Shown in pieces: positions 44,205 through 54,222 of a stretch of 64,000 nucleotides of DNA. Positions within the stretch are counted from its first letter, which is position 1. Every line of letters starts with the position of its first letter. Both the position numbers and the translations under genes were made by a program. The DNA comes from Arthrobacter sp. AQ5-06 (GTDB taxonomy: Bacteria; Actinomycetota; Actinomycetes; Actinomycetales; Micrococcaceae): positions 62,001 to 126,000 of the forward strand of contig NZ_QMKP01000011.1 in the NCBI RefSeq assembly GCF_003287955.1, in the 5' to 3' direction. The notes beneath the pieces were generated by a model. That model was not told the DNA's origin. It was given only the letters and a program-made list of their open reading frames with translations, and ran no database searches.

Positions 44205-45917
44205 TTATGCCTCGGTGCTGCCGGGCTGCGCGCCGTTTTCGGCGCCGGCTACTACTTCGCCGTTGCGGCGGCGGGTGCGGGTCCGGCTGCGGCGGGCGCG
44301 GGGGTCCACTTCGCCGTCGGCCGGAGCCGCAGTAGCCGGTTCCGGGGCGGGGCCAGTGCCGGCGGTCGCCGCATCAGAGGTACGACGACGGCGGTCACCG
44401 GAGCGTCCGCCGGTCTCGCCGGAGCGTCCGCCGGTCTCGCCGGCGCGGCGGCTGGTGGAGCGGCCGGCGTCACGGTTGCCGTCGCGGCCGCCATCGCGCC
44501 CGCCGTCACGGCCACCGCTGGGGCGGGTGTTCTTCTTGCCGGTCTCGCCCAGGTCCTCAAGGACCTCGGCGTCGACACCGGCCAGCGTGCGCTTGTTACG
44601 CGGCAACCGGCCCTTGGTGCCCTCGGGGATGTCCAGTTCGGAGAACAGGTGCGGCGAGGAGGAGTACGTTTCCACCGGCTCCGGGACGCTGAGTCCCAGG
44701 GCCTTGTTGATCAGGCCCCAGCGCGGCATGTCGTCCCAGTCAACGAACGTGACGGCGGTGCCCTTGTTGCCGGCGCGGCCCGTGCGGCCCACGCGGTGCA
44801 GGTAGATCTTTTCGTCTTCAACGCACTGGTAGTTGATGACGTGCGTGACGTCATCAACGTCGATGCCGCGGGCGGCCACGTCGGTGGCAACCAGTACGTC
44901 AACCTTGTTGTTGCGGAAGGCACGCAGGGCCTGTTCGCGGGCGCCCTGCCCGAGGTCACCGTGGATGGCTGCGGCGGCGAAGCCGCGGTCCACGAGTTCC
45001 TCGGCAACCTTGGCGGCCGTGCGCTTGGTCTTGGTGAAGATGATGGTGCGGCCGCGGCCGCGGGCCTGCAGGATGCGGGCAACAACCTCGATCTTGTCCA
45101 TGCTGTGGGCACGGTAGATCAACTGGCGGATGTCGCGCTTGGTCAGGCCCTCGTCGTCCGGGTCGGCGGCGCGGATGTGGGTGGGCTGCGTCATGTAGCG
45201 GCGGGCCATGGCAATGACCGGGCCGGGCATGGTGGCCGAGAACAGCAGGGTCTGGCGGACGGCCGGCGTGCCGGCGATGAGGGTCTCGACGTCCGGGAGG
45301 AAGCCGAGGTCCAGCATTTCGTCGGCCTCGTCAAGGATGACCATCTTGACGTTCTTCAGGACGAGGTGCTTCTGCTTGTAGAGGTCGATGAGGCGGCCGG
45401 GGGTCCCCACGACAACCTCGACGCCGTTCTGCAGCGCCTCAACCTGGGGCTCGTAGGCACGGCCGCCGTAGATCGTGGTGATGCGGGCATTGCGCTTGCG
45501 GGAGGCGTTCTGCAGGTCGTTGGCGACCTGGACGGCCAGCTCGCGGGTCGGTACGATCACGAGGGCCTGGGGTGCGCCGGGCACGGCGAGCTTGTCAAAG
45601 CCGGCGTCGTCCGGACCCACCACACGCTGCAGCGCGGGAATGCCGAAGCCGAGGGTCTTGCCGGTGCCGGTCTTGGCCTGCCCGATGATGTCGTGGCCCG
45701 AAAGCGCCACCGGCAGGGTCATGGCCTGGATGGGGAAGGGGTGGGTGATTCCGGCGTCGGCGAGGGACTCCACGATGTCGGCGCGGACATTGTAGTCGGC
45801 GAAGGATTTCTCCTCGATCTCGTGCGGCTTCTCGTCCGAGATGATGGTTTCTTCGGGTTCGATCGTCTCGATGCCGGAGTCGTCAGTCAGGATCTGGTGG
45901 GTATGCAATTCACTCAC
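44205..45917 (-). CDS. DEAD-box RNA helicase
   Basis: 570 residues. Helicase motifs in order: the Q-motif (SFADYNVRADIVESLADAGITHPFPIQ), AKTGTGKT (I), PTRELA (Ia), DEADE (II), SATMP (III), and HRVGRTGRAG (VI). The last ~120 residues are low complexity: Arg/Gly/Asp repeats (RDGGRDGGRDGNRDAG) and tandem GETGGRSG units, an RNA-binding tail like those of cold-shock helicases. It should unwind structured RNA in ribosome assembly or decay. The 292-base gap upstream (45918-46209) has no gene and may be a long leader, as is common for cold-induced helicases; that regulation is inference. Confidence 0.93.
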   Translation of the reverse strand: MSELHTHQILTDDSGIETIEPEETIISDEKPHEIEEKSFADYNVRADIVESLADAGITHPFPIQAMTLPVALSGHDIIGQAKTGTGKTLGFGIPALQRVVGPDDAGFDKLAVPGAPQALVIVPTRELAVQVANDLQNASRKRNARITTIYGGRAYEPQVEALQNGVEVVVGTPGRLIDLYKQKHLVLKNVKMVILDEADEMLDLGFLPDVETLIAGTPAVRQTLLFSATMPGPVIAMARRYMTQPTHIRAADPDDEGLTKRDIRQLIYRAHSMDKIEVVARILQARGRGRTIIFTKTKRTAAKVAEELVDRGFAAAAIHGDLGQGAREQALRAFRNNKVDVLVATDVAARGIDVDDVTHVINYQCVEDEKIYLHRVGRTGRAGNKGTAVTFVDWDDMPRWGLINKALGLSVPEPVETYSSSPHLFSELDIPEGTKGRLPRNKRTLAGVDAEVLEDLGETGKKNTRPSGGRDGGRDGGRDGNRDAGRSTSRRAGETGGRSGETGGRSGDRRRRTSDAATAGTGPAPEPATAAPADGEVDPRARRSRTRTRRRNGEVVAGAENGAQPGSTEA

Positions 45918-46209
45918 AGGGGAGTTTCCTTATTCATTTGGGCATTGGCGCTGCCTGCTCAACGGGCCGGCCAACGTGGCCGTTCCGGAGCACGCTCTGG
46001 CGCGCAAGCAAATCCAGTGGAAGCCGATCGCGGGCTATCAAAATGCTGGCACTGGTGACCAACGGGTGCATCTCAAGATCGCGTAGGGGCGGGCTTGTTG
46101 AATTCAAAATCAAGGAAATCAACGACCGGGCATCCATATCTACTTCTTCAGTCTAGCCTTACGGACCCTGAATCCCGGCTTTGGGCCGATCAGGCGGGGC
46201 GCAAAACCT

Positions 46210-47715
46210 TCAGGCCAGCAGCTCGAAGTGGACCTCGCGGGCGGCAATATCGGAGGAGATCAGGCGGACCCGCACCTTGGTGCCGGATTCCAGGTCGCCG
46301 CCGCACCGGGCTGTCACGGCGGGTTCGGCGATCTGGATGATCCCCGAGGGGCCGTTCCCGTTTTTTGCAGCACCGTTCTTGGTGCCGTTGCCGTTTTTCC
46401 CGCCGCCGTTGCCGTTGTCTTTTTGCGGCTTGGCGCCGGAAATGACGATCGCATCGAATTCCTGGCCCACATGGTTGACCAGGAGCGCGGCCTCTACGGT
46501 GTCCAGCGCCATGCGTTCCATCCGCGATGCCAACTGGTCGGAGCCGGCCATGATCTCCGGCAGGGACGGCAGGGCTTCCCGTGCCCAGTCCGGTACCTGC
46601 TTGCCGTTGCTCAGGGCTTCGCAGATCACCAGGACAAAGCGGTCGATAAGACGCCGGAGTGGTGCTGTGGTGTGGGCATAGGCGGCGCCGATGGCGGACT
46701 GGATGGCGTCTTCCGGGACTGTGCCGTCGAACGCCGTGTAACTGGCGCCGCGGAACAGCATGCCGGCGGAGTGCAGGATGGCCAGTTGCCGGGGCTCGGT
46801 CGGATCTAGGCTGCGGAGGTATTCGCCGTAGCTGATTTGGCCGTCCCACGGCTTGCCTAAGGCCTCGGTCTGGAGGCGGAAATGACGCAGGGAGCGCTCG
46901 TCCGGCGCGGGCATGGTGCGTAGGATGCCCACTTTTCCCGCCAACATCAGGTTTGCCGCCGCCATCCCGGTCATCAGGGAGATCTGGGCATTCCAGTCCT
47001 CCACCGGAAGCTGCGGCGCCGCGGCAATCCGGTAGCCGCCGTCGGGCAGTTGGACGATTTCCTGCTCAGGCATGTTTAGGCTCGCACCGCCGCGGCGGCG
47101 CTCCAGCTCGACGCGCTTGAGGCCTACTTCTTTCAGGAGCTGCAGGACGGGACCAGCCGTCCCGGCGTCGAGTTCGGCTTGGACTCCCTTGTAGCTCAGC
47201 TTGGCCCGGCTGCGGATGGAGGCCCTCCGGACAGTCACAGTGGAGACCTGCGCGGCGTCGTCCAGCCCGAACTCCCAAACATAGGCGGAACACAGCTGCC
47301 CGGCCAGGAGGCTGCCGGCTCCTTCGCTGATGACCTCCGGGTGCAGCGGGATACGGCCGTCAGGGGCGTAGAACGTCTGGCCCCGGCGGCGGGTCTCGGC
47401 GTCCAGTCCGCCGCCGGGGCGGACAAAGGAGGGCACGTCAGCGATGGCGTAAAGCACCCGGTAGCCAGTGCCCGCACGCTCGATGAACAGCGCCTGGTCC
47501 AGGTCAGTGGACGACGCCGGATCGATGGTGAGGAAGTCCACATCCGTCAGGTCAGCGCCCGGCAACTCGTGTGCGGCCACTGCCGCTTCCGCGTCCCGGA
47601 CCGCCTCCGCAGGGTAGGGCCCCGGCAGTTCCAGCTCGGTCCGCAGGGCGCTCAGCGCCGCCGCGAGGTCGTTGGTCTGCTCGTGGACGTTGGGGGCCAA
47701 CCTATGATGTGACAC
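46210..47715 (-). CDS. RNB-domain exoribonuclease (RNase II/R family)
   Basis: 501 residues from GTG 47715 (VSHHRLAPNVHEQ); the frame is open to 48081, but that part lies across thiE. The RNB catalytic block is DVDFLTIDPASSTDLDQAL (Asp ligands for Mg), then YAIADVPSFVRPGGGLD. Later YAHTTAPLRRLIDRFV matches the RNB C-terminal motif. The N-terminal cold-shock domains of RNase II/R are absent, and a Gly/Asn/Lys-rich insertion (NGNGGGKNGNGTKNG) precedes the last domain. The ribosome site is weak, so the start is uncertain. Confidence 0.88.
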   Translation of the reverse strand: MSHHRLAPNVHEQTNDLAAALSALRTELELPGPYPAEAVRDAEAAVAAHELPGADLTDVDFLTIDPASSTDLDQALFIERAGTGYRVLYAIADVPSFVRPGGGLDAETRRRGQTFYAPDGRIPLHPEVISEGAGSLLAGQLCSAYVWEFGLDDAAQVSTVTVRRASIRSRAKLSYKGVQAELDAGTAGPVLQLLKEVGLKRVELERRRGGASLNMPEQEIVQLPDGGYRIAAAPQLPVEDWNAQISLMTGMAAANLMLAGKVGILRTMPAPDERSLRHFRLQTEALGKPWDGQISYGEYLRSLDPTEPRQLAILHSAGMLFRGASYTAFDGTVPEDAIQSAIGAAYAHTTAPLRRLIDRFVLVICEALSNGKQVPDWAREALPSLPEIMAGSDQLASRMERMALDTVEAALLVNHVGQEFDAIVISGAKPQKDNGNGGGKNGNGTKNGAAKNGNGPSGIIQIAEPAVTARCGGDLESGTKVRVRLISSDIAAREVHFELLA

Positions 47716-47779
47716 GAAAGTCAGGTTAGCCCGATTTCCACGGAACATGCACGCCCGCCGTCCGTCACGCGGGGGATTT

Positions 47780-48556
47780 TCAGGATGCGCCCGCGTCCAG
47801 GGCCGCCAGGAGTGCCGCGGCCGCCGCTGCGGGATCGGAGGCTTCGGTAATGGCACGCACCACAACAATCCTGCCGGCACCGGCCTCCACCGCCTGCTCC
47901 ACGTTGCCGAGATCGATGCCTCCGATGGCAAACCAGGGCAGCGTGGCCTGGGTGCCACCGGCAGCGCCGACCGCCCCCGCTGCGTACCGCACCAAGTCAA
48001 GGCCGACGGCGGCCCGGCCGGGTTTGGTGGGAGTGGCCCAGACCGGTCCGACGCAGAAGTAGTCCAGGCCGCCTTGGGCATTCAGCCCACCGGACAGCCG
48101 GATGGCGCCTTCGATCTGCTCGGCGGTGTGCGTGGAAAGGCCGATCGCTGCACTTGGGCCGAGCAGGGTGCGGGCGGAAGCGACCGGCAGGTCCTTCTGC
48201 CCGATGTGGAAGACGGGGGCGCCGGACAGCATCGCGATATCGGCACGGTCATTGACTGCCCACAGCTTTCCGTGGCGTTCGGCCGCCGCCTGAAGCACCG
48301 CCAGCAGCTCCAGTTCCTCCGCCGCCTCGATGGCCTTGTCGCGGAGCTGGATGATGTCCACGCCGCCGGCAAAAGCCGCGTCCACAAACTCGCCAAAGTC
48401 CCCACGGTCCCGGCGCGCGTCGGTGCACAGGTACAGCCTGGCGCTATGGGGGAGTCCGGCTCCTATGCCGCCGGTGGGGTCTGTTTCGGTCAAGGATGCG
48501 GGGGCGGAAGAGCTGGCGGAGGACGTGCCTGCAGCGGCGAAGGATTGCGCGTTCAT
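47780..48556 (-). CDS. thiE: Thiamine-phosphate synthase
   Basis: 258 residues with a ~35-residue Ala/Ser-rich leader. The TIM barrel shows LYLCTD at the first strand, [51 protein letters not shown] and [10 protein letters not shown], the standard ThiE signature residues. It joins the thiazole and pyrimidine phosphates to thiamine phosphate. It is divergent from the riboswitch-controlled thiOSG genes, and the riboswitch is not on its own strand, so its control is separate. Confidence 0.94.
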   Translation of the reverse strand: MNAQSFAAAGTSSASSSAPASLTETDPTGGIGAGLPHSARLYLCTDARRDRGDFGEFVDAAFAGGVDIIQLRDKAIEAAEELELLAVLQAAAERHGKLWAVNDRADIAMLSGAPVFHIGQKDLPVASARTLLGPSAAIGLSTHTAEQIEGAIRLSGGLNAQGGLDYFCVGPVWATPTKPGRAAVGLDLVRYAAGAVGAAGGTQATLPWFAIGGIDLGNVEQAVEAGAGRIVVVRAITEASDPAAAAAALLAALDAGAS

Positions 48557-48589
48557 GGAACCAGCCTAATTCCCCTAAACTGGGCGGGT

Positions 48590-48688
48590 ACTGCGGGAGC
48601 CCGTTGCAGCCGTCACAAAGCGGCCGGGCTGAGAGGGCGTCAGAGCCGACCGCTTGACCTGATCCGGCTAGTACCGGCGTAGGGAAGG
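48590..48688 (+). ncRNA. TPP riboswitch (THI element)
   Basis: GCGGGAGCCCG begins the P1/P2 side; CTGAGAGG is the pyrimidine-sensing J3-2 core; GACCGCTTGACCTGATC and CCGGCTAGTACCGGCG form P4/P5; GTAGGGAA closes P1, all in consensus order and spacing. It ends a few bases before the thiO start; the AGGGAAGGAA at its 3' end is also the thiO ribosome site. That placement fits control of translation start by thiamine diphosphate. Confidence 0.96.
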
Positions 48689-48694
48689 AACCAT

Positions 48695-50049
48695 GTGCCC
48701 CCCGCAATAAGCAGCCCACCTGAGACTGCATCAGCCAGCGTCCCAGCCAGCACCGCCGCAGTCCTGCACGCCGACGTGGCAGTCATCGGCGGCGGAGTCA
48801 TCGGCCACGCCATAGCCTGGGAGGCTCGGCGATCCGGCCGTTCCGTCGTGCTGATCGATGACGCGCCCGGGAACGGCGCCAGCTGGGCGGCCGCCGGCAT
48901 GCTTGCCCCTGTGAGCGAACTGCATTACCAGGAGGAAGACCTCCTTGAGCTGATGCTTGCATCCTCCGGCCTGTGGCCTGCCTTCGCGGCAGCCCTTGCC
49001 CTGGCCGGGGCTGGAGAGACCGGATATCTGACGACGCCGACCCTCGCCATCGGCGCGGACGCTGCGGACCGCCGGGCGCTGATGGACCTCCGGGCCGTGC
49101 AGCAGGCCAGCGGCCTGGTGGTGGAACCCATGACTGTCCGTGAGGCCAGGATGAGGGAATCCTTGCTCAGCCCGGCCATATCCTGCGCCCTGGACATCCC
49201 CGCCGACCACCAGGTGGATCCCCGGAAACTGGTGGCGTGCCTCCAGGAAGTCCTTGCCCTCCACGAACCGGGGGCAGGAACAGCCGTGGCAGGTGCTCGC
49301 GCGGGATTCGCCGTTGACCAACGCGCCGCTGCCCTTATCTGGGAGGACGGCCGCGTCAGCGGCGTGACCCTCGCACACGGCGGAAGTGTCCAGGCAGGGG
49401 AGACTATCGTGGCCAACGGATTGGAGGCGGCGTCGCTGGATGGGCTCCCGGTTGGACTGCACCTGCCCCTGCGGCCTGTCTACGGTGACATCCTTCGACT
49501 GGCTGTTCCGCAGCACCTGCGCCCGCTCCTCACCTCGACAGTCCGCGGAATGGTCCATGGCGTGCCGGTCTACATGGTTCCCCGGCAGGACGGCACGGTA
49601 GTGATCGGGGCAACGCAGCGGGAGGACGCGCTCGCCGGGACAGGCGACGCTGCTGTCTCGGCCGGTGGCGTCTACCAGTTGCTGCGTGACGCCCAGGTCC
49701 TGGTGCCGGCAGTGTCAGAGCTTGAACTCCTGGAATGCACGGCACGGGCAAGACCGGCGACCCCAGACAACGCACCTCTCCTCGGCCGTGTACCGGTTTC
49801 CGCACCAAGGACGGGGATCACAGGGAACATTGCCGGGCTGATTGTTGCCACCGGGTTCTTCCGCCACGGAGTGCTGCTTGCTCCGGCGGCGGCGGCCATC
49901 TGCCGGGACCTGCTGGACGGCCCGACGGACCCGCGGTGGGGTTCCCTCAGTCCGGCCCGCTTTTCAGGAAAGCACCAGGTAGCCGGCACACCGTCCCCAC
50001 GCAAGGACATTAGCGGTACGAAGGACCTCGACCCACAGAAGGAATCAGC

Positions 50050-50053
<4 letters not shown>
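48695..50053 (+). CDS. thiO: Glycine oxidase ThiO
   Basis: 452 residues from GTG 48695; an ATG three bases earlier opens only a five-codon frame. The FAD loop ADVAVIGGGVIGHAIAWEARRSG lies at about 26-48, followed by ASWAAAGMLAPVSE, typical of ThiO. The C-terminal ATGFFRHGVLLAPAAA is the second FAD contact. It oxidises glycine to the imine used in thiazole synthesis by ThiG. The C-terminal ~45 residues extend past the usual end of the family. It is the first gene under the TPP riboswitch and overlaps thiS by 4 bases. Confidence 0.92.
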
Positions 50054-51106
<1,053 letters not shown>

Positions 51107-51180
51107 GCCGTTTTCTCCAGGCCGGGCGCCCTCGACGAAAACGCCGGGGCGGGCTCACCAGACGAGCCAAGGAGGCCGCT

Positions 51181-51507
51181 ATGGCCGGCAAGCAAGACAC
51201 TCTCACGCGTGAGCGGATCGAGGCCGTCCTCGCCGCGCTGCCTGACTGGCAGTACAGGCTGGGCGGCCTGGTCGCTGTCTATAAGACGCCGACGGCGGCC
51301 GCCGCACTGGAGCTGATTGCCGCCGTCGGACGCCTGGCGGAAGAGCAGAACCACCATCCGGACCTTGACTGGCGCTTCAACAAGGTGCATCTCCGCTATA
51401 CGTCCCACGACGCCGGCGGCGAGGTCACTGAGCGGGATGCCGCTGCTGCGGCGGCGGTGAGTGCTGCTGCCGCCCGGCTTGGCGCCACTGCCCAGCCGGC
51501 GGGTTAA
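51181..51507 (+). CDS. Pterin-4a-carbinolamine dehydratase
   Basis: 108 residues. The family motif EEQNHHPDLDWRFNKVHLRYT contains the HHP...W active site; the C-terminal GGEVTERDAAAAAAV matches the last helix. It dehydrates 4a-hydroxytetrahydrobiopterin; in bacteria lacking aromatic hydroxylases it may serve other pterin-related roles. No phenylalanine hydroxylase is in view. It follows thiG by 74 bases and precedes a terminator, so it may be the last gene of the thi transcript. Confidence 0.92.
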   Translation: MAGKQDTLTRERIEAVLAALPDWQYRLGGLVAVYKTPTAAAALELIAAVGRLAEEQNHHPDLDWRFNKVHLRYTSHDAGGEVTERDAAAAAAVSAAAARLGATAQPAG

Positions 51508-51511
51508 AGGA

Positions 51512-51547
51512 CGGTGACCACGCACCCCTGTTGGGTAGTGGTCACCG
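51512..51547. terminator. Terminator after the pterin dehydratase gene
   Basis: CGGTGACCAC (51512-51521) pairs with GTGGTCACCG (51538-51547), and CACCC with GGGTA-type pairing inside the loop; it lies in a convergent gap. Confidence 0.8.
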
Positions 51548-51570
51548 GTTCTTAAGGAAACGGGACCGGC

Positions 51571-51873
51571 CTACAGCTTGAGCGCGTGCGTCAGCCGCCG
51601 CGTATCGTGGCTTTCGCGCGTCCGCCCGAGGTAGAGGACCGTCCCGATGGCAGCGACGGTGCCGAGCGCCATGGGCAGGACCCAGGGAATCCACGTCAGG
51701 CCCGGCTGGTAGCCAAAACCTGCCGCGATGAAGATGACCCAGCTGATCGTCCCGACCACAACGGCAACCCCTGCGGGCAGCCCCGTCCCATACCGGGTGT
51801 GGCGCTTGTCATTGGCCCAGACAACAAAGCCTGCGGCTACTGTGACCAGGACAACGATGGTCAGCGAAAGCAT
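51571..51873 (-). CDS. Small membrane protein, three predicted helices
   Basis: 100 residues from ATG 51873, with GAGGAG seven bases upstream; the earlier in-frame start at 51900 lacks a ribosome site. Hydrophobic segments: LSLTIVVLVTVAAGFVVW, AGVAVVVGTISWVIFIAAG and WVLPMALGTVAAIGTVLYL. The C-terminal tail is basic (GRTRESHDTRRL). No family is recognised. It lies 55 bases downstream of the DUF3107 gene on the same strand. Confidence 0.75.
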   Translation of the reverse strand: MLSLTIVVLVTVAAGFVVWANDKRHTRYGTGLPAGVAVVVGTISWVIFIAAGFGYQPGLTWIPWVLPMALGTVAAIGTVLYLGRTRESHDTRRLTHALKL

Positions 51874-51927
51874 GGGATCTCCTCGGAAAGCAGCGGCCAA
51901 CCGCCAGGACGGCTGGCCGCTGACGTA

Positions 51928-52152
51928 CTAGAACTGGCCGAAACCGACCTTGCGGGCCTCTTCGGCACCGATTTCCACGTAGCCCAGCGCGTTGCCGGGA
52001 ACGATGATGATGCGTCCCTTGTCGTCCTTGAGGCGGAGATCGGTGCCCTTGGTGATGGCTTCTTCAACGACCGTGGCTACAGTGTCTGCATCCTGAGCCG
52101 ATTCCAGGACGATTTCGCGGGCAATGTTCTGTATGCCGATCTTAATTTCCAA
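51928..52152 (-). CDS. DUF3107 protein (Rv3208A/TB9.4 type)
   Basis: 74 residues, starting MEIKIGIQNIAREIVLES and containing LRLKDDKGRIIIVPGNALGYVEIG, the DUF3107 core conserved in actinobacteria. Function unknown. The order DUF3107, TetR, then a MoeB-type gene matches M. tuberculosis Rv3208A, Rv3208 and Rv3206c, so this group is an old unit. It is transcribed leftwards 50 bases after the TetR gene. Confidence 0.9.
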   Translation of the reverse strand: MEIKIGIQNIAREIVLESAQDADTVATVVEEAITKGTDLRLKDDKGRIIIVPGNALGYVEIGAEEARKVGFGQF

Positions 52153-52202
52153 AAGGGGGCCTCCCAGCCAATCAAAGTTTCTTGGGTTCTCTTATTTGTA
52201 GT

Positions 52203-52868
52203 CTAGGACTCTTTGGGGAAGCGCGAGATTCCGCGCCAAGCTAAACGGTAAATGAGGTCGCTGGCCACATCGAGGTCCAGGTTTCCATCTGTTTCCAGCC
52301 AATAACGCGCGCTGACCTGGGCCATGCCGGCCAGACCGCGTCCCAGAAGCTGGGCCTCCAGCTGGGGCAGTTTGGTGTCCTCGGCAATCACGCGTGCCAC
52401 GGCGTCAGCGAACGTCTTGTTAAATGTCTCGAGGCGGGAACTGACATCGGGATCGTTGATGAGGTCTGATTCGAAGACCAGGCGGTGGGCTTGGTCGTCG
52501 CTGGCGATGAAGCGGTAGTAAGCGCGCATCACAGCCTGGACACGTTCGTCATTGTCGGTAGTGGAGCTCAATGCACCGAGCATCAGGTCCGTCAGCGACG
52601 CGAGATGGCTGTCCAGCAGGGCAAGATACAGCTCCCGTTTGGACGGGAAGTGCTGGTACAGCACCGGTTTGCTGACGTGGGCCGTTTCGGCGATTTCATC
52701 CATGGCGGCGCCATGGTAACCGTTGGCGACAAAAACCTCCTGGGCAGCCGCGAGGAGCTGCGCGCGGCGCTCATCCCGGGGAAGCCGGGCGGACCGCTGG
52801 CCCGCGGTACGTTGAGGTGCGGCCGGTTCCCCGCCGGACGCCCGGTCAGCCCGTGCTTCATGGACCAC
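52203..52868 (-). CDS. TetR-family regulator (Rv3208 type)
   Basis: 221 residues. After an Ala/Arg-rich leader the DNA-binding domain reads RRAQLLAAAQEVFVANGYHGAAMDEIAETAHVSKPVLYQHF, a clear TetR helix-turn-helix (about 35-80). The ligand domain has YYRFIASDDQAHRLVFESDLINDP and ARYWLETDG. It is divergent from the MoeB-type gene, and a palindrome in the shared 84-base gap is a candidate operator. Its ligand and regulon are unknown; mycobacterial homologues are conserved housekeeping regulators. Confidence 0.88.
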   Translation of the reverse strand: MVHEARADRASGGEPAAPQRTAGQRSARLPRDERRAQLLAAAQEVFVANGYHGAAMDEIAETAHVSKPVLYQHFPSKRELYLALLDSHLASLTDLMLGALSSTTDNDERVQAVMRAYYRFIASDDQAHRLVFESDLINDPDVSSRLETFNKTFADAVARVIAEDTKLPQLEAQLLGRGLAGMAQVSARYWLETDGNLDLDVASDLIYRLAWRGISRFPKES

Positions 52869-52907
52869 AGTTGCCCTACTTTCCCTTGCCGTTACCTACA
52901 CAATACT

Positions 52908-52927
52908 GCGCGGTAATATGACCGCGC
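52908..52927. promoter_or_regulatory. Palindrome in the TetR-moeB divergent promoter
   Basis: GCGCGGT (52908-52914) and ACCGCGC (52921-52927) are perfect inverted arms around AATATG. The overlapping pair TTACC (52892-52896) and GGTAA (52912-52916) is a second candidate. Either could bind the adjacent TetR protein. Confidence 0.55.
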
Positions 52928-52952
52928 GGCATCTCGGGGCATACATTGAAGT

Positions 52953-54152
52953 ATGGCTTCGACTTTGACCGCAAATGATTCCTCTGTATCACTTAAGCCG
53001 CTGGTGGAGCCCGCCGGTGAACTGACGCCGGCGGAGGTGGAACGCTACTCACGGCACCTCATCATTCCCGAAATCGGAGCGGTGGGGCAGCGGCGGCTGA
53101 AGAACGCCAAGGTTCTGGTCATCGGTGCCGGGGGACTGGGTTCGCCCGCGCTGCTCTACCTGGCGGCAGCGGGCGTGGGGACCCTGGGAATCATCGACGA
53201 CGACGTCGTTGACCTGAGCAACCTGCAGCGCCAGGTGATCCACGGCGTCGCCGACGTAGGACGGCCCAAGATCGAATCCGCGCGGGATGCCATCGCCGCT
53301 CTGAACCCCCTGGTGGAGGTCCGGCTGCACAACGTCAGGCTGGATGCCTCCAACGCACTGGAGCTGTTCGCGGACTACGACCTGATCCTGGACGGGGCGG
53401 ACAACTTCGCCACCCGCTACCTGGTCAACGATGCCGCTGCCATCCTCGGCAAGCCCTACGTGTGGGGATCGATCTTCCGCTTCGACGGCCAGGTCAGCGT
53501 GTTCTGGGAAAAGCACGGACCCACTTACCGGGACCTCTATCCCGAGGCCCCGCCGGCCGGATCCGTGCCCTCCTGCGGTGAGGGTGGCGTCTTCGGCATG
53601 CTCTGCGCTGCTGTGGGATCACTCATGGTGACCGAGGCAGTCAAGCTGATCACCGGCGTCGGGCGTTCACTCCTGGGCCGGGTGGCACTGTTTGACGCGC
53701 TGGGCGGCAGCTGGCGCGAGATCCGCGTGTCCAAGGACCCGGTGGCCGAACCCATAACGGAACTGACCGACTACGAAGCCTTCTGCGGCATCACCCCCGC
53801 CGTCTCCGCAGACACGGAGCACACCGTGACGGCAACCCAGCTGGCCACCATGCTGGCGTCCCGGAAGGCAGGCCTGAAGGACTTCGAGCTGGTGGACGTC
53901 AGGGAAACCGGTGAACACAACATCGTGAGCATCGACGGCTCGGTGCTGATCCCGCAGGGCAGGATCCTCGCGGGGGAGGCGTGGGCGGAACTCCCGCAGG
54001 ACAAGGACATTGTGTTCCACTGCAAGGCCGGTACTCGGTCAGCCAACGTGCTGGAGGCTGCACGGAAGGCCGGCTACCAGCGGGTCAGCCATCTCGACGG
54101 CGGAATCCTGGCCTGGGTGCGCGACGTGGAGCCGCAGAAGCCGGTCTACTGA
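52953..54152 (+). CDS. moeZ: MoeB/ThiF-type adenylyltransferase fused to rhodanese (MoeZR)
   Basis: 399 residues. The E1-like domain has RYSRHLIIPEIGAVGQRRLKNAKVLVIGAGGLGSPAL (nucleotide loop), IDDDVVDLSNLQRQVIH (Asp and Arg) and DNFATRYLVNDA. The C-terminal rhodanese domain (about 290-399) has the active-site loop FHCKAGTRS with its Cys. In actinobacteria such proteins adenylate and sulfurate ThiS, MoaD or CysO-like carriers, so this is the likely activator of the ThiS encoded at 50050. It is divergent from the TetR gene. Confidence 0.94.
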   Translation: MASTLTANDSSVSLKPLVEPAGELTPAEVERYSRHLIIPEIGAVGQRRLKNAKVLVIGAGGLGSPALLYLAAAGVGTLGIIDDDVVDLSNLQRQVIHGVADVGRPKIESARDAIAALNPLVEVRLHNVRLDASNALELFADYDLILDGADNFATRYLVNDAAAILGKPYVWGSIFRFDGQVSVFWEKHGPTYRDLYPEAPPAGSVPSCGEGGVFGMLCAAVGSLMVTEAVKLITGVGRSLLGRVALFDALGGSWREIRVSKDPVAEPITELTDYEAFCGITPAVSADTEHTVTATQLATMLASRKAGLKDFELVDVRETGEHNIVSIDGSVLIPQGRILAGEAWAELPQDKDIVFHCKAGTRSANVLEAARKAGYQRVSHLDGGILAWVRDVEPQKPVY

Positions 54153-54155
54153 CCA

Positions 54156-54216
54156 GTTGCGCTATCACTTTTGGTCGCCAAAACGGTGGGTTGAGAGCCA
54201 AAACTGATAGGGCAAC
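54156..54216. repeat. 61-bp imperfect palindrome between moeZ and hemA
   Basis: The arms of about 21 bases (54156-54176 with 54196-54216) match except at three positions, and the core contains CCAAAACGG. It lies in the convergent gap of moeZ and hemA. It has the same total length and setting as the element at 16434-16494, but a different sequence. It may act as a two-way terminator. Confidence 0.72.
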
Positions 54217-54222
54217 GTCGCG

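Noticed and set aside
44400-44510. Short repeats resembling a CRISPR array
   Set aside because: They are in-frame codon repeats of the helicase RG/GETGG tail, with no regular spacers.
47716-48081. Upstream extension of the RNB ribonuclease frame
   Set aside because: It crosses thiE in another frame and gives Pro/Arg-rich sequence with no domain.
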